From Pseudomonas oryzihabitans (GTDB taxonomy: Bacteria; Pseudomonadota; Gammaproteobacteria; Pseudomonadales; Pseudomonadaceae): DNA of 64,000 nt. A program made the position numbers and the translations under genes. Location of the stretch: the NCBI RefSeq assembly GCF_014522265.1, contig NZ_CP017024.1, positions 4,040,501 to 4,104,500 on the forward strand. The letters are read 5' to 3'. Below, one piece after another: positions 33,193-41,724 of this stretch; the stretch's first letter is position 1; each line of letters starts with the position of its first letter. The notes under the pieces were generated by a model. The model ran no database searches. It saw only the letters and a program-made list of their open reading frames with translations, and was not told the origin of the DNA.

Positions 33193-34005
33193 ATGAAGGT
33201 AGTTTGCTTCAATATCAATGGCTTGCGCGCAAGACCTCATCAACTTTCCGCCATCATCGAACGCTATGATCCAGATGTGATCGGTCTTCAGGAAACCAAG
33301 GTCGCGGATGACCAGTTTCCCCTGGCTGAGGTCGAGGCCCTGGGTTATCACGTGCACTACCACGGGCAGAAGGGCCACTACGGGGTGGCCCTGCTGTCAC
33401 GCCTGGCGCCGCTGGAGTTGCACAAGGGCTTTCCGGGCGATGGTGAAGAATCCCAGAAGAGATTCATCTATGGCGTCTTCGCGGATCGCCAGGGTCAGCC
33501 GCTGGTGGTCATGAACGGCTATTTTCCTCAAGGCGAGAACATTGCCCACCCGACAAAATTCCCAGGCAAGAGGAAGTTCTACGCGGATCTTCAGAATCTA
33601 CTTGAAGAGCGCTTCTCACCGGACACACCCTTGCTGCTCATGGGCGACTTCAACATCTCCGCCCAGGATCACGACATCGGCATCGGCGCAGCCAACGCCA
33701 AGCGCTGGCTGCGTACCGGCGCCTGCAGCTTCCAGCCGGAAGAACGCGAATGGATGCAGCGGCTGCTCGGCTGGGGCCTGATCGACAGCTACCGCCAGCT
33801 GCACCCTGAGGTCGACGACCGCTTCAGCTGGTTCCCCTATCGCAGTCGCGGCTTCGAAGACGAACCCAAGCGCGGCCTGCGCATCGATACCATCCTGGCC
33901 TCGCGGATCCTGCAGGAGCGTATCGTCTCCGCCGGCGTGGACTACGACATCCGCGGCATGGAGAAACCCTCCGACCACGCGCCGATCTGGCTGGAATTGA
34001 CGTGA
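33193..34005 (+). CDS. xthA: Exodeoxyribonuclease III
   Basis: A 270-residue exonuclease III/AP endonuclease for base-excision repair. Visible active-site motifs: [11 protein letters not shown], the Mg-binding Glu in LQETKV (about 34-39), MGDFNIS (Asp/Asn, about 152-158) and the C-terminal [11 protein letters not shown]is/Asp pair. ATG 33193 has GGGAGGG about seven bases upstream. It is monocistronic and divergent from tamA. Confidence 0.94.
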   Translation: MKVVCFNINGLRARPHQLSAIIERYDPDVIGLQETKVADDQFPLAEVEALGYHVHYHGQKGHYGVALLSRLAPLELHKGFPGDGEESQKRFIYGVFADRQGQPLVVMNGYFPQGENIAHPTKFPGKRKFYADLQNLLEERFSPDTPLLLMGDFNISAQDHDIGIGAANAKRWLRTGACSFQPEEREWMQRLLGWGLIDSYRQLHPEVDDRFSWFPYRSRGFEDEPKRGLRIDTILASRILQERIVSAGVDYDIRGMEKPSDHAPIWLELT

Positions 34006-34009
34006 GGTC

Positions 34010-34027
34010 CTGTCACATCGACGTCAT
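34010..34027 (+). promoter_or_regulatory. Pho-box-like site upstream of the PstS-like gene
   Basis: Two heptamers, CTGTCAC and ACGTCAT, are separated by four bases, the exact Pho-box geometry (CTGTCAT-N4-CTGTCAT). Matches are 6/7 and 5/7. It lies about 50 bp ahead of a phosphate-binding-protein gene, which is the biologically expected place for PhoB binding. Confidence 0.5.
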
Positions 34028-34043
34028 GCGACATCCCTAAGGT

Positions 34044-34072
34044 GTCGGCCTCGCCTTAGGCTCGAGGCCGAC
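34044..34072 (+). promoter_or_regulatory. Hairpin overlapping the ribosome-binding site of the PstS-like gene
   Basis: GTCGGCCTC (34044-34052) pairs perfectly with GAGGCCGAC (34064-34072). The 3' arm holds the only Shine-Dalgarno (GAGG) for ATG 34075, so the stem would hide the ribosome-binding site. It could instead or additionally act as an xthA terminator, but no T-tract follows. Confidence 0.55.
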
Positions 34073-34074
34073 CC

Positions 34075-35430
34075 ATGAACTGCTCTGCTCCGGTATTCCG
34101 TCGCGCCTTGCTGCGGCGAGCGGCGCTCGCGACCTTGCTTCCGCTGCTGCCTCTCCCCCTGCTGGCCAACGACGCCCCAACCACCCGCCTGCGCCTGCAG
34201 GGCTCCAATACCATCAACGCCCGCCTGGGTCCGCGCCTGGTCGCGGCCCTGCTCGCCGAGCGCGGCTTCCGCGATCCCCAGGTGGTACCCACCGCGGTGA
34301 TGGACGAATGGCAGCTGGTGGCGCGCGCCCCGAACGGCGCTAGCGTGGCCGTGCAGATCGCGGCCCATGGCTCCAGTACCGGCTTTACCGCCCTGGCGGC
34401 GGGCACTGCCGATCTCGCTGCCGCCTCGCGCCCGGTCACCGATGCCGAGGTGAACACCCTGGCCGGCCTGGGTGACCTGCGCAGCAAGGAGGCGGAGTAC
34501 GTCATCGGCCTGGACGGCCTGGCGATCATCGTGCATCCCGGCAATCCGCTGCGAGAACTCGATCTGCAGCAGCTGGCGCAGATTTTCTCCGGCGACATCG
34601 GCGACTGGCAGCAACTGGGCGGCAAGGCCAGCCCGATCCGACTCTATGCGCGGGATGATCGCTCGGGCACCTACGACACCTTTCGCGAGCTGGTGTTGAG
34701 TCCTGCCGGCAAACGCCTGAGTGCTGCCGCCAGGCGCTTCGAATCCAACGAAGAACTGGCGCAGCGGGTGGCCGAGGATCCCGCCGGCATAGGCTTCACC
34801 AGCCTGGCGGCGGCTGCCGGGTCGCCAAAGCTCGCCCTGCGCGACGGTGAAGGCCGCGCCATAGCGCCGAGCGAAGCCAGCATCGCCACCGAAGACTATC
34901 CGCTCGCCCGCCGCCTCTTCCTCTATGCGCCGCCTGCCCAGCGTTCGGACTGGGCGCAGAGTCTGCTGGAATTCAGCCAGACCCCGACGGGTCAGGCGGT
35001 GGTGCAACAAAGCGGCTTTGTCGCCCAGCGCATCGAGCCTCTGACCATAGACGGCACCCGCGGCATGCCACCGGCCTACGGCAAACTGGCGCGCCGGGCG
35101 CAGCGCCTCACCGTAAACTTCCGTTTCACCGCCGGCAGCGCGCGCCTGGACAACAAGGCGCTGCGTGATGTCGAGCGGCTGGCCACCTTCATGCGCCAGC
35201 CGGAAAATGCCGGTCGGCAGCTGATTCTGGTGGGCTTCAACGATGCCACTGAAGATCCGGCACGCGCCTCCCTGCTGGCACGCCTGCGAGCCACCGCGGT
35301 CGCCACGGCGTTGCGTCACCAGCAGGCCTTTGCCGGCGAATTGCTTTCTCTTGGCGACCAGCTGCCCGTTGCAGGACTGTCGCCCAATGGCCGAGTAAAG
35401 AACCGGCGTGTCGAGGCCTGGATTCAATAG
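34075..35430 (+). CDS. PstS-like phosphate-binding protein fused to an OmpA-like domain
   Basis: A 451-residue exported protein. After a signal peptide (about 10-31) comes a PBP-like phosphate-binding module (about 35-320) with RLQGSNTINARLGP, AHGSSTGF and RDDRSGTYDTF, the phosphate-contacting loops of PstS. Then follows an OmpA/MotB peptidoglycan-associating domain (about 340-451; RLTVNFRFTAGSARLDNKA, NGRVKNRRVEAWI). The tether would hold a phosphate- or anion-binding domain on the cell wall. No pst transporter genes are adjacent. The Pho-box-like site suggests phosphate control. Confidence 0.85.
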   Translation: MNCSAPVFRRALLRRAALATLLPLLPLPLLANDAPTTRLRLQGSNTINARLGPRLVAALLAERGFRDPQVVPTAVMDEWQLVARAPNGASVAVQIAAHGSSTGFTALAAGTADLAAASRPVTDAEVNTLAGLGDLRSKEAEYVIGLDGLAIIVHPGNPLRELDLQQLAQIFSGDIGDWQQLGGKASPIRLYARDDRSGTYDTFRELVLSPAGKRLSAAARRFESNEELAQRVAEDPAGIGFTSLAAAAGSPKLALRDGEGRAIAPSEASIATEDYPLARRLFLYAPPAQRSDWAQSLLEFSQTPTGQAVVQQSGFVAQRIEPLTIDGTRGMPPAYGKLARRAQRLTVNFRFTAGSARLDNKALRDVERLATFMRQPENAGRQLILVGFNDATEDPARASLLARLRATAVATALRHQQAFAGELLSLGDQLPVAGLSPNGRVKNRRVEAWIQ

Positions 35431-35519
35431 TAATCAAGGTGTTATGCCAAGAACGTGAAGAGGTATAGCACACCCCTACAGCGCCAGCCGGCAGTGCACG
35501 CACAGCGGTCGCCAAGCAA

Positions 35520-35641
35520 TTCAGATTCGTAAAAAACTTAAGGTAACGTCTTAAAAGTAGATTCTAATTAAGATTATAAAATAACCGTATCTAATTGATT
35601 TAGAACAAAATATAAAATTATCTCGATACCAAATCGAAGGA
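35520..35641. other. AT-rich spacer between convergent genes
   Basis: About 120 bp with very low GC (TTAAAAGTAGATTCTAATTAAG and on) between the PstS-like gene and the DUF192 gene, which converge here. A promoter is not needed at this place. No ORF or clear hairpin terminator was found; it may be a relic of inserted DNA or a nucleoid-protein site. Confidence 0.5.
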
Positions 35642-36115
35642 CTATCGGGAGGCAGGCGCGACCGTCTCCAGCCCCTGTACAGCTTCGCCCGGCTTGATCC
35701 CACGCCCTGAAAACCAGCCGGCTTGGGTTTCCAGCGCGTAGCGCGCCGGGGCCTTAGAGCAATGATGGGTATCGGTCAGTGGCTGCATCTCGACGGTATT
35801 GAGGATCCTGCCACTCTTGTCGATGAAGGCGGCGGCCAATGCGCTGGGGGTATCGCGCATCCACAGGCAGCGTTCGTCATCCCCGGCAAAGACGAACAGC
35901 ATCCCTTCACGGGCGCCCAGTGGCGGTCGCCCCATGAGTCCCCGAGCCCGCTGCGCAGGTGTCGCTACCACCTCGACGGCCAGGCGCTGCCCACCGATCC
36001 GCAATTCGATCCGCTCCGCTGCCCAACCGGGCATGGCGACCAACAGCAGGAAACCGACCCAAGTAGGACCTGGCGCTCGTTTCGCTTCCTCGCGCGCATG
36101 GACAAAAAATGTCAT
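35642..36115 (-). CDS. DUF192 family exported protein
   Basis: A 157-residue DUF192 protein with an N-terminal hydrophobic export segment (about 18-33) and the family core: [34 protein letters not shown] and [15 protein letters not shown]. Function of the family is unknown. It is divergent from the MFS pair, with only 64 bp between starts. Confidence 0.85.
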   Translation of the reverse strand: MTFFVHAREEAKRAPGPTWVGFLLLVAMPGWAAERIELRIGGQRLAVEVVATPAQRARGLMGRPPLGAREGMLFVFAGDDERCLWMRDTPSALAAAFIDKSGRILNTVEMQPLTDTHHCSKAPARYALETQAGWFSGRGIKPGEAVQGLETVAPASR

Positions 36116-36179
36116 CGCATGTGACCTTTACCGGACGAAAGCAATCTATCCCACATTGTCAGACAACCTCTCGAGTCCG

Positions 36180-37388
36180 ATGTCGACCGCCAGCCTACCG
36201 CCCGCACCCTCACCCGCTCTGGCCACCCGCATTACCCTGGGCACGGTGCTCTTTACCTTTATCGCCTACCTTACCATCGGCATCCCCCTGGCCGTGCTGC
36301 CGGGCTACGTGCATGACCAGCTGGGCTTCAACTCCATCATCGCCGGCCTGGTGATCAGCAGTCAGTACCTGGCGACCCTGTTTTCGCGCTCCCACGCCGG
36401 ACGCATCATCGATACCGTGGGCGCCAAGCAGTCGGTGCTCTACGGCATGCTCGGCTGCGGCCTCAGTGGCGTGCTAATGCTGGCCTCGGTGCTTCTCCAG
36501 GCCTGGCCCTGGGTCAGCCTCACCGCCCTGCTGCTCGGCCGACTGGTGCTGGGTTGCGCCGAAAGCCTGTCGGGCACCGGTGCCATTTCCTGGGCGATCG
36601 GCCGGGTCGGCCCGACCAATACCGCCAAGGTGATTTCCTGGAATGGCGTCGCCAGCTACGGTGCCCTGGCCATAGGCGCGCCGCTGGGGGTGGTCTTGGT
36701 GGATACCCTGGGGCTGTGGATCATGGGCGTCAGCATCATCGGGCTGGCCGCCGTGGGTTATCGCATCGCCAAACCCCGTCCGCCAATCGTCCCGGTGCGC
36801 GGCGAACGCCTGCCCTTCACCACCGTGCTGGGTCGGGTCCTGCCCTTCGGCCTCGGCCTGGCGCTGGGCGGCATCGGCTTCGGTACCCTGGCGACCTTCA
36901 TTACCCTCTATTACGCCAGCCAGGGCTGGAGCGGCGCGGCCCTGTGCCTGACCGTATTCGGTTCCTTCTTCATCGGTGTACGCCTGGTCTGTGCCAACGC
37001 CATCAACCGCCACGGCGGCTTTCGCGTCGCCATCGTCAGCCTGGCGGTGGAAGCGGTCGGTCTGGCGGTCCTCTGGCTGGCTCCTAGCGTGACCACCGCC
37101 CTTATGGGTGCCGCCCTTACCGGGATCGGCTTCTCGCTGGTATTCCCGGCACTCGCCGTGGAAGCGGTGCAGCGGGTCCCGTCCTCCAACCGGGGCGCCG
37201 CCCTGGCCGGCTATTCGGTATTCATCGACCTTTCGCTGGCGGTGACCGGGCCCCTGATCGGCGCCGTGGCCACCCACTTCGGCTATGCCGCCAGCTTTCT
37301 CTGCGCCGCCCTGGCCGCGCTCGCCGGGCTCGCCCTCAGCGTCCGCCTCCTCTGCCGTTTCGACGAGTCCTCTCGAGAACAGCCATGA
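36180..37388 (+). CDS. MFS transporter, YhhS-like (first of tandem pair)
   Basis: A 402-residue 12-helix major facilitator. Strongly YhhS-like: [21 protein letters not shown] in helix 1, the A-like loop [16 protein letters not shown], and [16 protein letters not shown] between the halves. YhhS-type proteins are poorly characterised drug/sugar exporters. ATG 36180 is the start that gives the normal N-terminus; only GAG is seen upstream. It shares a four-base overlap (ATGA) with the next gene, a close paralogue. Confidence 0.87.
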   Translation: MSTASLPPAPSPALATRITLGTVLFTFIAYLTIGIPLAVLPGYVHDQLGFNSIIAGLVISSQYLATLFSRSHAGRIIDTVGAKQSVLYGMLGCGLSGVLMLASVLLQAWPWVSLTALLLGRLVLGCAESLSGTGAISWAIGRVGPTNTAKVISWNGVASYGALAIGAPLGVVLVDTLGLWIMGVSIIGLAAVGYRIAKPRPPIVPVRGERLPFTTVLGRVLPFGLGLALGGIGFGTLATFITLYYASQGWSGAALCLTVFGSFFIGVRLVCANAINRHGGFRVAIVSLAVEAVGLAVLWLAPSVTTALMGAALTGIGFSLVFPALAVEAVQRVPSSNRGAALAGYSVFIDLSLAVTGPLIGAVATHFGYAASFLCAALAALAGLALSVRLLCRFDESSREQP

Positions 37389-38593
37389 CCACGACAGTCC
37401 CTCCCGCTACCTCGCTCGCCATCACGCTGCGCATCGTCTCAATCGTCGTCTTCAGCTTCCTGCTGTTCCTGGCGATTGGCCTGCCGCTGGCGATCCTGCC
37501 GGGCTACGTGCACGACGATCTCGGCTACGGCTCGGTGATCGCGGGACTGGCGATCAGCATCCAGTACCTCGCCACCCTGTTCACCCGGCCCCTGGCCGGC
37601 AAGCTGGCCGACAGCATTGGCGCCAAGCGCGGCGTGATCTACGGTCTGTTCGGCTGCGTCGCCTGCGGCGTGCTGACCCTACTGGCCACCTCGCTGCAGA
37701 GCCTGCCTGGTCTCAGCCTGGGCCTGCTGATCGTCGGCCGGGTCATCCTCGGCATGTCCCAGGCCCTGATCGGCACCGGCTGCCTGAGCTGGGGCATGGG
37801 CAGCGTCGGCATGCAGCACGTGAGCAAGGTGATCTCCTGGAATGGCATAGCCGCCTACGGCGCCCTCGCGATCGGCGCGCCGCTGGGCGTGGCCATGGTC
37901 GCCGGCCTCGGCTTGTGGAGCCTGGGCGTAGCGATCGCGCTGCTGGGTGCCCTGGGCCTGGCCCTGGCTTGGAACAAAGAACCGGCGCCGGTGATTCCCG
38001 GTGAGCGACTGCCCTTTCACAAGGTGTTCTGGCGCATCAGTCCCTTCGGTCTCTGCCTGCTGCTGAGCTCCATCGGCTTCGGCGCCATTGCCACCTTCGT
38101 CACGCTCTACTATGCGAGCAATGGCTGGCCCAATGCCGCCTTCTGCCTGACTGCCTTCGGCGCAGCCTTCATCTGTGCGCGGCTGTTGTTCGCCGGCACC
38201 ATCAACAAACTGGGTGGCTTTCGGGTCGCCCTGGCCTGTTTCACCGTCGAGACCCTGGGTCTGCTACTGCTCTGGCTGGCAGTCACCCCGCAGATGGCGC
38301 TGATCGGCGCGGCCATGGCCGGCTTCGGGCTGTCGCTGGTCTATCCCGCCCTGGGGGTAGAGGCCATCGTCAAGGTGCCGCCCACCAATCGCAGTGCCGC
38401 ACTGGGTGCCTACTCGCTGTGCCTGGACCTGGCGCTCGGTATCACCGGGCCGCTGGCCGGTGCCATCGCCAATGGCTTCGGCTTCAGTGCCATCTTCCTG
38501 TTCGCCGGCCTCATGGCCCTGGCTGGCCTGGGCCTTAGCGCCCTGCTCTACCGCCGTGCATTGCGTGAGCGGCCGAACATGCCGCCAACCTGA
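37385..38593 (+). CDS. MFS transporter, YhhS-like (second of tandem pair)
   Basis: A 402-residue 12-helix MFS protein of identical length to the gene before it and clearly paralogous: [60 protein letters not shown] and [11 protein letters not shown] match position for position. Translation is coupled to the first copy by the ATGA overlap, so the two are made together; they could act separately or as partners. Substrate unknown. Confidence 0.87.
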   Translation: MTTTVPPATSLAITLRIVSIVVFSFLLFLAIGLPLAILPGYVHDDLGYGSVIAGLAISIQYLATLFTRPLAGKLADSIGAKRGVIYGLFGCVACGVLTLLATSLQSLPGLSLGLLIVGRVILGMSQALIGTGCLSWGMGSVGMQHVSKVISWNGIAAYGALAIGAPLGVAMVAGLGLWSLGVAIALLGALGLALAWNKEPAPVIPGERLPFHKVFWRISPFGLCLLLSSIGFGAIATFVTLYYASNGWPNAAFCLTAFGAAFICARLLFAGTINKLGGFRVALACFTVETLGLLLLWLAVTPQMALIGAAMAGFGLSLVYPALGVEAIVKVPPTNRSAALGAYSLCLDLALGITGPLAGAIANGFGFSAIFLFAGLMALAGLGLSALLYRRALRERPNMPPT

Positions 38594-38664
38594 CCAACTG
38601 ATAGCGTCAGCGTCAGGCACCTGCGAATCACTTAGCGGATGTCGCCTGCCGGCTCCTGTAACCC

Positions 38665-38859
38665 CTACAGCGGACCAGGATCCGGGATCGGCGCCGGGGG
38701 CTTGGCGGGTTCGGTCAGGTTCTCGACTATCTCGTCGGGGATCTCGGTATCGATTTCCTCGTCGACCATGTCGGAGTCGTTCAGCGGTGCCTGATCGCCG
38801 CCCAGCCAGAGTGCCAGCGGCGAGGTGGTGTCGGGCGCGGGAGAAAGAGAAAGGATCAT
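38665..38859 (-). CDS. Small acidic proline-rich protein
   Basis: A 64-residue protein, unrecognised. It begins MILSLSPAPDTTSPLALWLG, continues with a strongly acidic stretch (DMVDEEIDTEIPDEIVEN) and ends in a Pro-rich tail (PPAPIPDPGPL). CAGGAG seven bases before ATG 38859 is a good ribosome-binding site. The composition resembles another small protein at 40834-41082. No signal or membrane segment is evident. Confidence 0.6.
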   Translation of the reverse strand: MILSLSPAPDTTSPLALWLGGDQAPLNDSDMVDEEIDTEIPDEIVENLTEPAKPPAPIPDPGPL

Positions 38860-39109
38860 GCCGTGGCTCCTGTGCCGGTCGGTCTCAGAGATTAGTAGGT
38901 CGGCGGGGCCGGATGTTTCATCCAGACCCCTACCGCACGTCGCCGGATGGCAGGCAACTGACTGGTGCACGCCAGAGCGGCTGGCGACCTTCCAGGACAG
39001 AATTCGCCAAGCCTGGCAGCAGGTGCGGCCGCAGATCCTGGCGATTGGCCAGGCGGAAGGCCCAGGTCTGACTAGACTGAAAAGATTCTCCACCCAGGAA
39101 AGGCCGTCC

Positions 39110-39508
39110 ATGGAAACCAACTCTCTCCCCCCTCACGCCTCGAATCTGCTCGCGGTCGTTTCGGAAGACGAGTTGCTGCTGCAAGCGCTGGTCCGTGAAG
39201 TCCTGAAACAGGAAGGCTTCCATGTGGAGACCTTTGGCACTGCCGATGCCGCCCTGCAGTTTCTCGAACGGCACTGGCAACAGGTCAACGTGGTGGTGTC
39301 CAACGTGCGGATGCCGGGGGTGATCGATGGCATCCAGCTGGCGAAAATCGTCAGTGAACGCTGGCCCGGGGTGCCCTTTGTGCTGATGTCCGGTTATGCC
39401 GGGTTGAGAGATGACATTCCCGCCGGTGTGCCCTTCCTCCATAAACCCTGGACACTGGATCAATTGACCGAGGCCGTCTGGAAGGTGGTACCGCTACCAT
39501 CGCCTTGA
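39110..39508 (+). CDS. Single-domain response regulator with Asn in place of the phospho-acceptor Asp
   Basis: A 132-residue receiver domain with no output domain. The acidic pocket (SEDELLLQ, about 17-24), the switch Ser (LMSGYAG, about 93) and the conserved Lys (LHKPW, about 110) are kept, but the acceptor position reads VVVSNVRMPG, Asn where VVxSDVRMPG is expected (residue about 65). It should not be phosphorylated in the normal way. AAGG six bases upstream supports ATG 39110. It does not sit beside any sensor kinase. Confidence 0.8.
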   Translation: METNSLPPHASNLLAVVSEDELLLQALVREVLKQEGFHVETFGTADAALQFLERHWQQVNVVVSNVRMPGVIDGIQLAKIVSERWPGVPFVLMSGYAGLRDDIPAGVPFLHKPWTLDQLTEAVWKVVPLPSP

Positions 39509-39781
39509 GTGACCGTGGACAGGACCTGCAGCTGTCTGCTGAGCAGACGCAGAATTCGGCGGGCGACGGTAACCCAGATAGATCCCGGCAGACGCGAGCC
39601 GCGCAACGCTGCTGCTGAAGAGGATAGCCAAGGCGCCATCCTCCTTACGGCTGACAACCTTCACTGCTGCCAGGGACGAAGGAAAGAACTGCTGGCTATG
39701 GCGGGTATGCGTACAAGGCGATATCGAGAAGAAGCGAATTGCAAGGTAATGGTCAATCAGCAATTTGCCGCTTGGCCAGGA
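39509..39781. other. Non-coding stretch after the receiver gene
   Basis: No convincing gene. A small perfect hairpin GTCTGC-TGA-GCAGAC at 39534-39548 lies 26 bp after the receiver stop and has no T-tract; it may help end transcription. GC falls towards the right, entering the accessory-looking stretch. Confidence 0.45.
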
Positions 39782-40042
39782 TTACGGAGTCTTACCGCCA
39801 ATGAGCACCGTATCGGCTTGCAACGGTAAATGAGAGCCTTTCAGGCGGAGTTCGTTGACGGCATATAGCACCATGATATTAAGTGCTTCGACGTTCAACA
39901 CCGTGCGTTTGACAATAAGGCGAGACACCTTCGCTGGCACTCCGGGATCCAGGAGCGTCAGCAAGACATCTTCACCCCGGTATTCGATGAAATGCTTCAC
40001 CGGTGGATCAAGCATTTCCAACGCTTTTTTCAGCCTGTTCAT
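39782..40042 (-). CDS. Small hypothetical protein
   Basis: An 86-residue protein I do not recognise: MNRLKKALEMLDPPVKHFIEYRGED, a hydrophobic middle (VEALNIMVLYAVNELRLKG) and a GGKTP end. It could be a cytosolic alpha/beta fold. The Shine-Dalgarno (GGGGGCT) is only fair. Lower GC than the surroundings. Real coding is likely but unproven. Confidence 0.5.
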   Translation of the reverse strand: MNRLKKALEMLDPPVKHFIEYRGEDVLLTLLDPGVPAKVSRLIVKRTVLNVEALNIMVLYAVNELRLKGSHLPLQADTVLIGGKTP

Positions 40043-40201
40043 GGAGCCCCCGGGGTGAAACTGGTGAAACGTTTCATCTTTTTGACATACTGCTTTCCAT
40101 GCTGTCCTTGACCGTCCATCCGGCTCCTTGGATTAAGGCTATTTTCTAACGGTCGCAACGCTGCTTCTGTAGCCCGTTCAACATGCACCGGAGAACGTCG
40201 A

Positions 40202-40435
40202 ATGAACGAACAGGACCGGAAACATGGCCTTCTGCTACTGGAGCGATACTCCGCCGAACAAGATGCGATAAATCGGCTGTTGCGGCAGATCTACGAATGC
40301 CATGGCACCTCTGACTCGGAAGCGCTCAGGGATATGCTGACGCTGTGCATAGCTGAAATACAGGACCGGCAGACCACCGTTCAAAGTGCGTTCCGCTTTT
40401 TACTTAATCTCAAGGAAAAGCCGGGTAAGGAATAG
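40202..40435 (+). CDS. Small hypothetical helical protein
   Basis: A 77-residue hydrophilic, probably all-helical protein (NEQDRKHGLLLLERYSAEQDAI, IAEIQDRQTTVQSAFRFLLNLKEK). GGAG eight bases before ATG 40202 is a proper ribosome-binding site. No family recognised; size and composition fit small regulators or anti-regulators, which is only speculation. Confidence 0.55.
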   Translation: MNEQDRKHGLLLLERYSAEQDAINRLLRQIYECHGTSDSEALRDMLTLCIAEIQDRQTTVQSAFRFLLNLKEKPGKE

Positions 40436-40833
40436 CGAAGCGGCGATCAGTCTTCATAAGCCGCTCCTCAACAGTCGCTTATGCGCGGCAATCTCCCGTA
40501 AAGGAGGTCTTGCCTATTAACCGCCTCGCTTTATATAAAACGGAAAGTTTGGTCAGTATTCTGCACTTCCAGCACAACGATTGTTTTCAATATTGCCGAT
40601 TACATCACCCAACGGAAGTTGTTGTTCTACGATTTTCGGAAGGGCCAACCCTATCTCGCGGATGGATAGGGACATCTTGATGAATCTGAAGAGTAGCCAA
40701 GCCACCCTGACATAAACCTAAAGAACACTGGCTTTTCCTGCCTGGAGGCCATACCCCAAAGACACGTCTGTCTACCGCTGTTCGTGAGAGAGCCCAGCAC
40801 CCAGGCCGGGTTCTCTCACGACTCAGCTAGGGG
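40436..40833. other. Non-coding, lower-GC stretch with a 12-bp hairpin
   Basis: Nearly 400 bp without a supported gene, lower in GC than the flanks. It contains a hairpin at 40784-40819 (GTGAGAGAGCCC against GGGTTCTCTCAC, one mismatch, 12-base loop), immediately beyond the end of the minus-strand gene at 40834, where it may slow or end transcription although no U-tract follows. Confidence 0.5.
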
Positions 40834-41082
40834 CTACCGGGGTGCTGGCTCCTGGTCATCGGCTTCACCAGGCTCGGGCGCTGACGGATCGTCGGGCGCG
40901 GGGACAGATGGGTCAGCGACATTGGTATCATCGGGTTTCAATGGCTCAGCCGGAGCAGGCTCTGTCGCCTGCCCACCTTGCGCCGCGGCGAGCTGGGCAT
41001 CGATCCCGAACATCGCCCTCGCGATCATTCCGGGAGCCTGGGGCGAACTGAATCTTTGCCAATGACTGGTGGTTGTGATCAT
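40834..41082 (-). CDS. Small acidic proline-rich protein
   Basis: An 82-residue unrecognised protein. N-terminal part MITTTSHWQRFSSPQAPGMI, then AMFGIDAQLAAAQGG, then a Pro/Asp/Glu-rich tail (PAEPLKPDD, PSVPAPDDPSAPEPGEADD). GAGGTG before ATG 41082 is a good ribosome-binding site. The disordered acidic tail resembles that of the 64-residue protein at 38665-38859. Confidence 0.55.
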   Translation of the reverse strand: MITTTSHWQRFSSPQAPGMIARAMFGIDAQLAAAQGGQATEPAPAEPLKPDDTNVADPSVPAPDDPSAPEPGEADDQEPAPR

Positions 41083-41270
41083 GGGTCACCTCACAGTGAG
41101 ACCAATATTGGCCTCTCTGGATTAGAGGCGCCACGGGGGTTACCTGTTCAGTGGCCACTATTACCGACGGTCCCGGGCTCAAGGCGCCGGCTTTCCATTC
41201 CTTTCAGCGCTGAGCTGACCGCTGCGACAGCGTCTGCTGACCTTCCTTCGCCATCTTCTATAGCCGCAAC

Positions 41271-41363
41271 TCAGCATTCCAATGCCTGGATTTCTTCCAG
41301 CGTGGGCGGCAACTCCTCCCGCGGTGCCCCAGCATCTATTCGGCTTTTCGTTTGCTCGGACAT
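41271..41363 (-). CDS. 30-residue small ORF with strong ribosome-binding site
   Basis: ATG 41363 follows CAGGAGCAGGAT closely and opens a 30-codon frame: it begins MSEQTKSRIDAGAPREELPP and ends EEIQALEC, with a terminal Cys. Charged, soluble and Pro-containing; no known family. The excellent Shine-Dalgarno is the main evidence for translation. It might be a regulatory peptide or the intact start of a decayed gene. Confidence 0.4.
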   Translation of the reverse strand: MSEQTKSRIDAGAPREELPPTLEEIQALEC

Positions 41364-41724
41364 ATCCTGCTCCTGGGATGGCGACATCAATGCACCATAA
41401 GCAGGGTTTCTGGCGATTGCCGTTCCGTGGCCATCACCACCGGCGGCCCGAACACCGCTGGCGTAATGGCGAGTCGCAGCAGCCCTGTCGCCCCGACAGC
41501 GGCCTTATCAGCACTGGCGGACCTATGCGACAATGAACCCAATGTCCGGCATGAGCATCGGCTTCATGGCCTACAGCTGGAAACCCTCCTCCAGATTTTT
41601 CCTTTCCACCTACGCTCGCTGAGTCGGCCAGGTTCAGTTCTGAGCAAGATAGCCAAGCTCGGTGTCGGTATCGAATCGGTACCGTCAGTTCCGGCGACGC
41701 CTTTAGTCCCTGATAGGTACCCCC
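41364..41724. other. Region upstream of ybiT
   Basis: About 360 bp with no gene I can support; reading frames through it have atypical composition. The ybiT promoter must lie here, but no clear -10/-35 pair was recognised. Confidence 0.4.

Noticed and set aside
39494..39763. 89-codon minus-strand frame after the receiver gene
   Set aside because: No Shine-Dalgarno, mixed composition and no recognisable domain.
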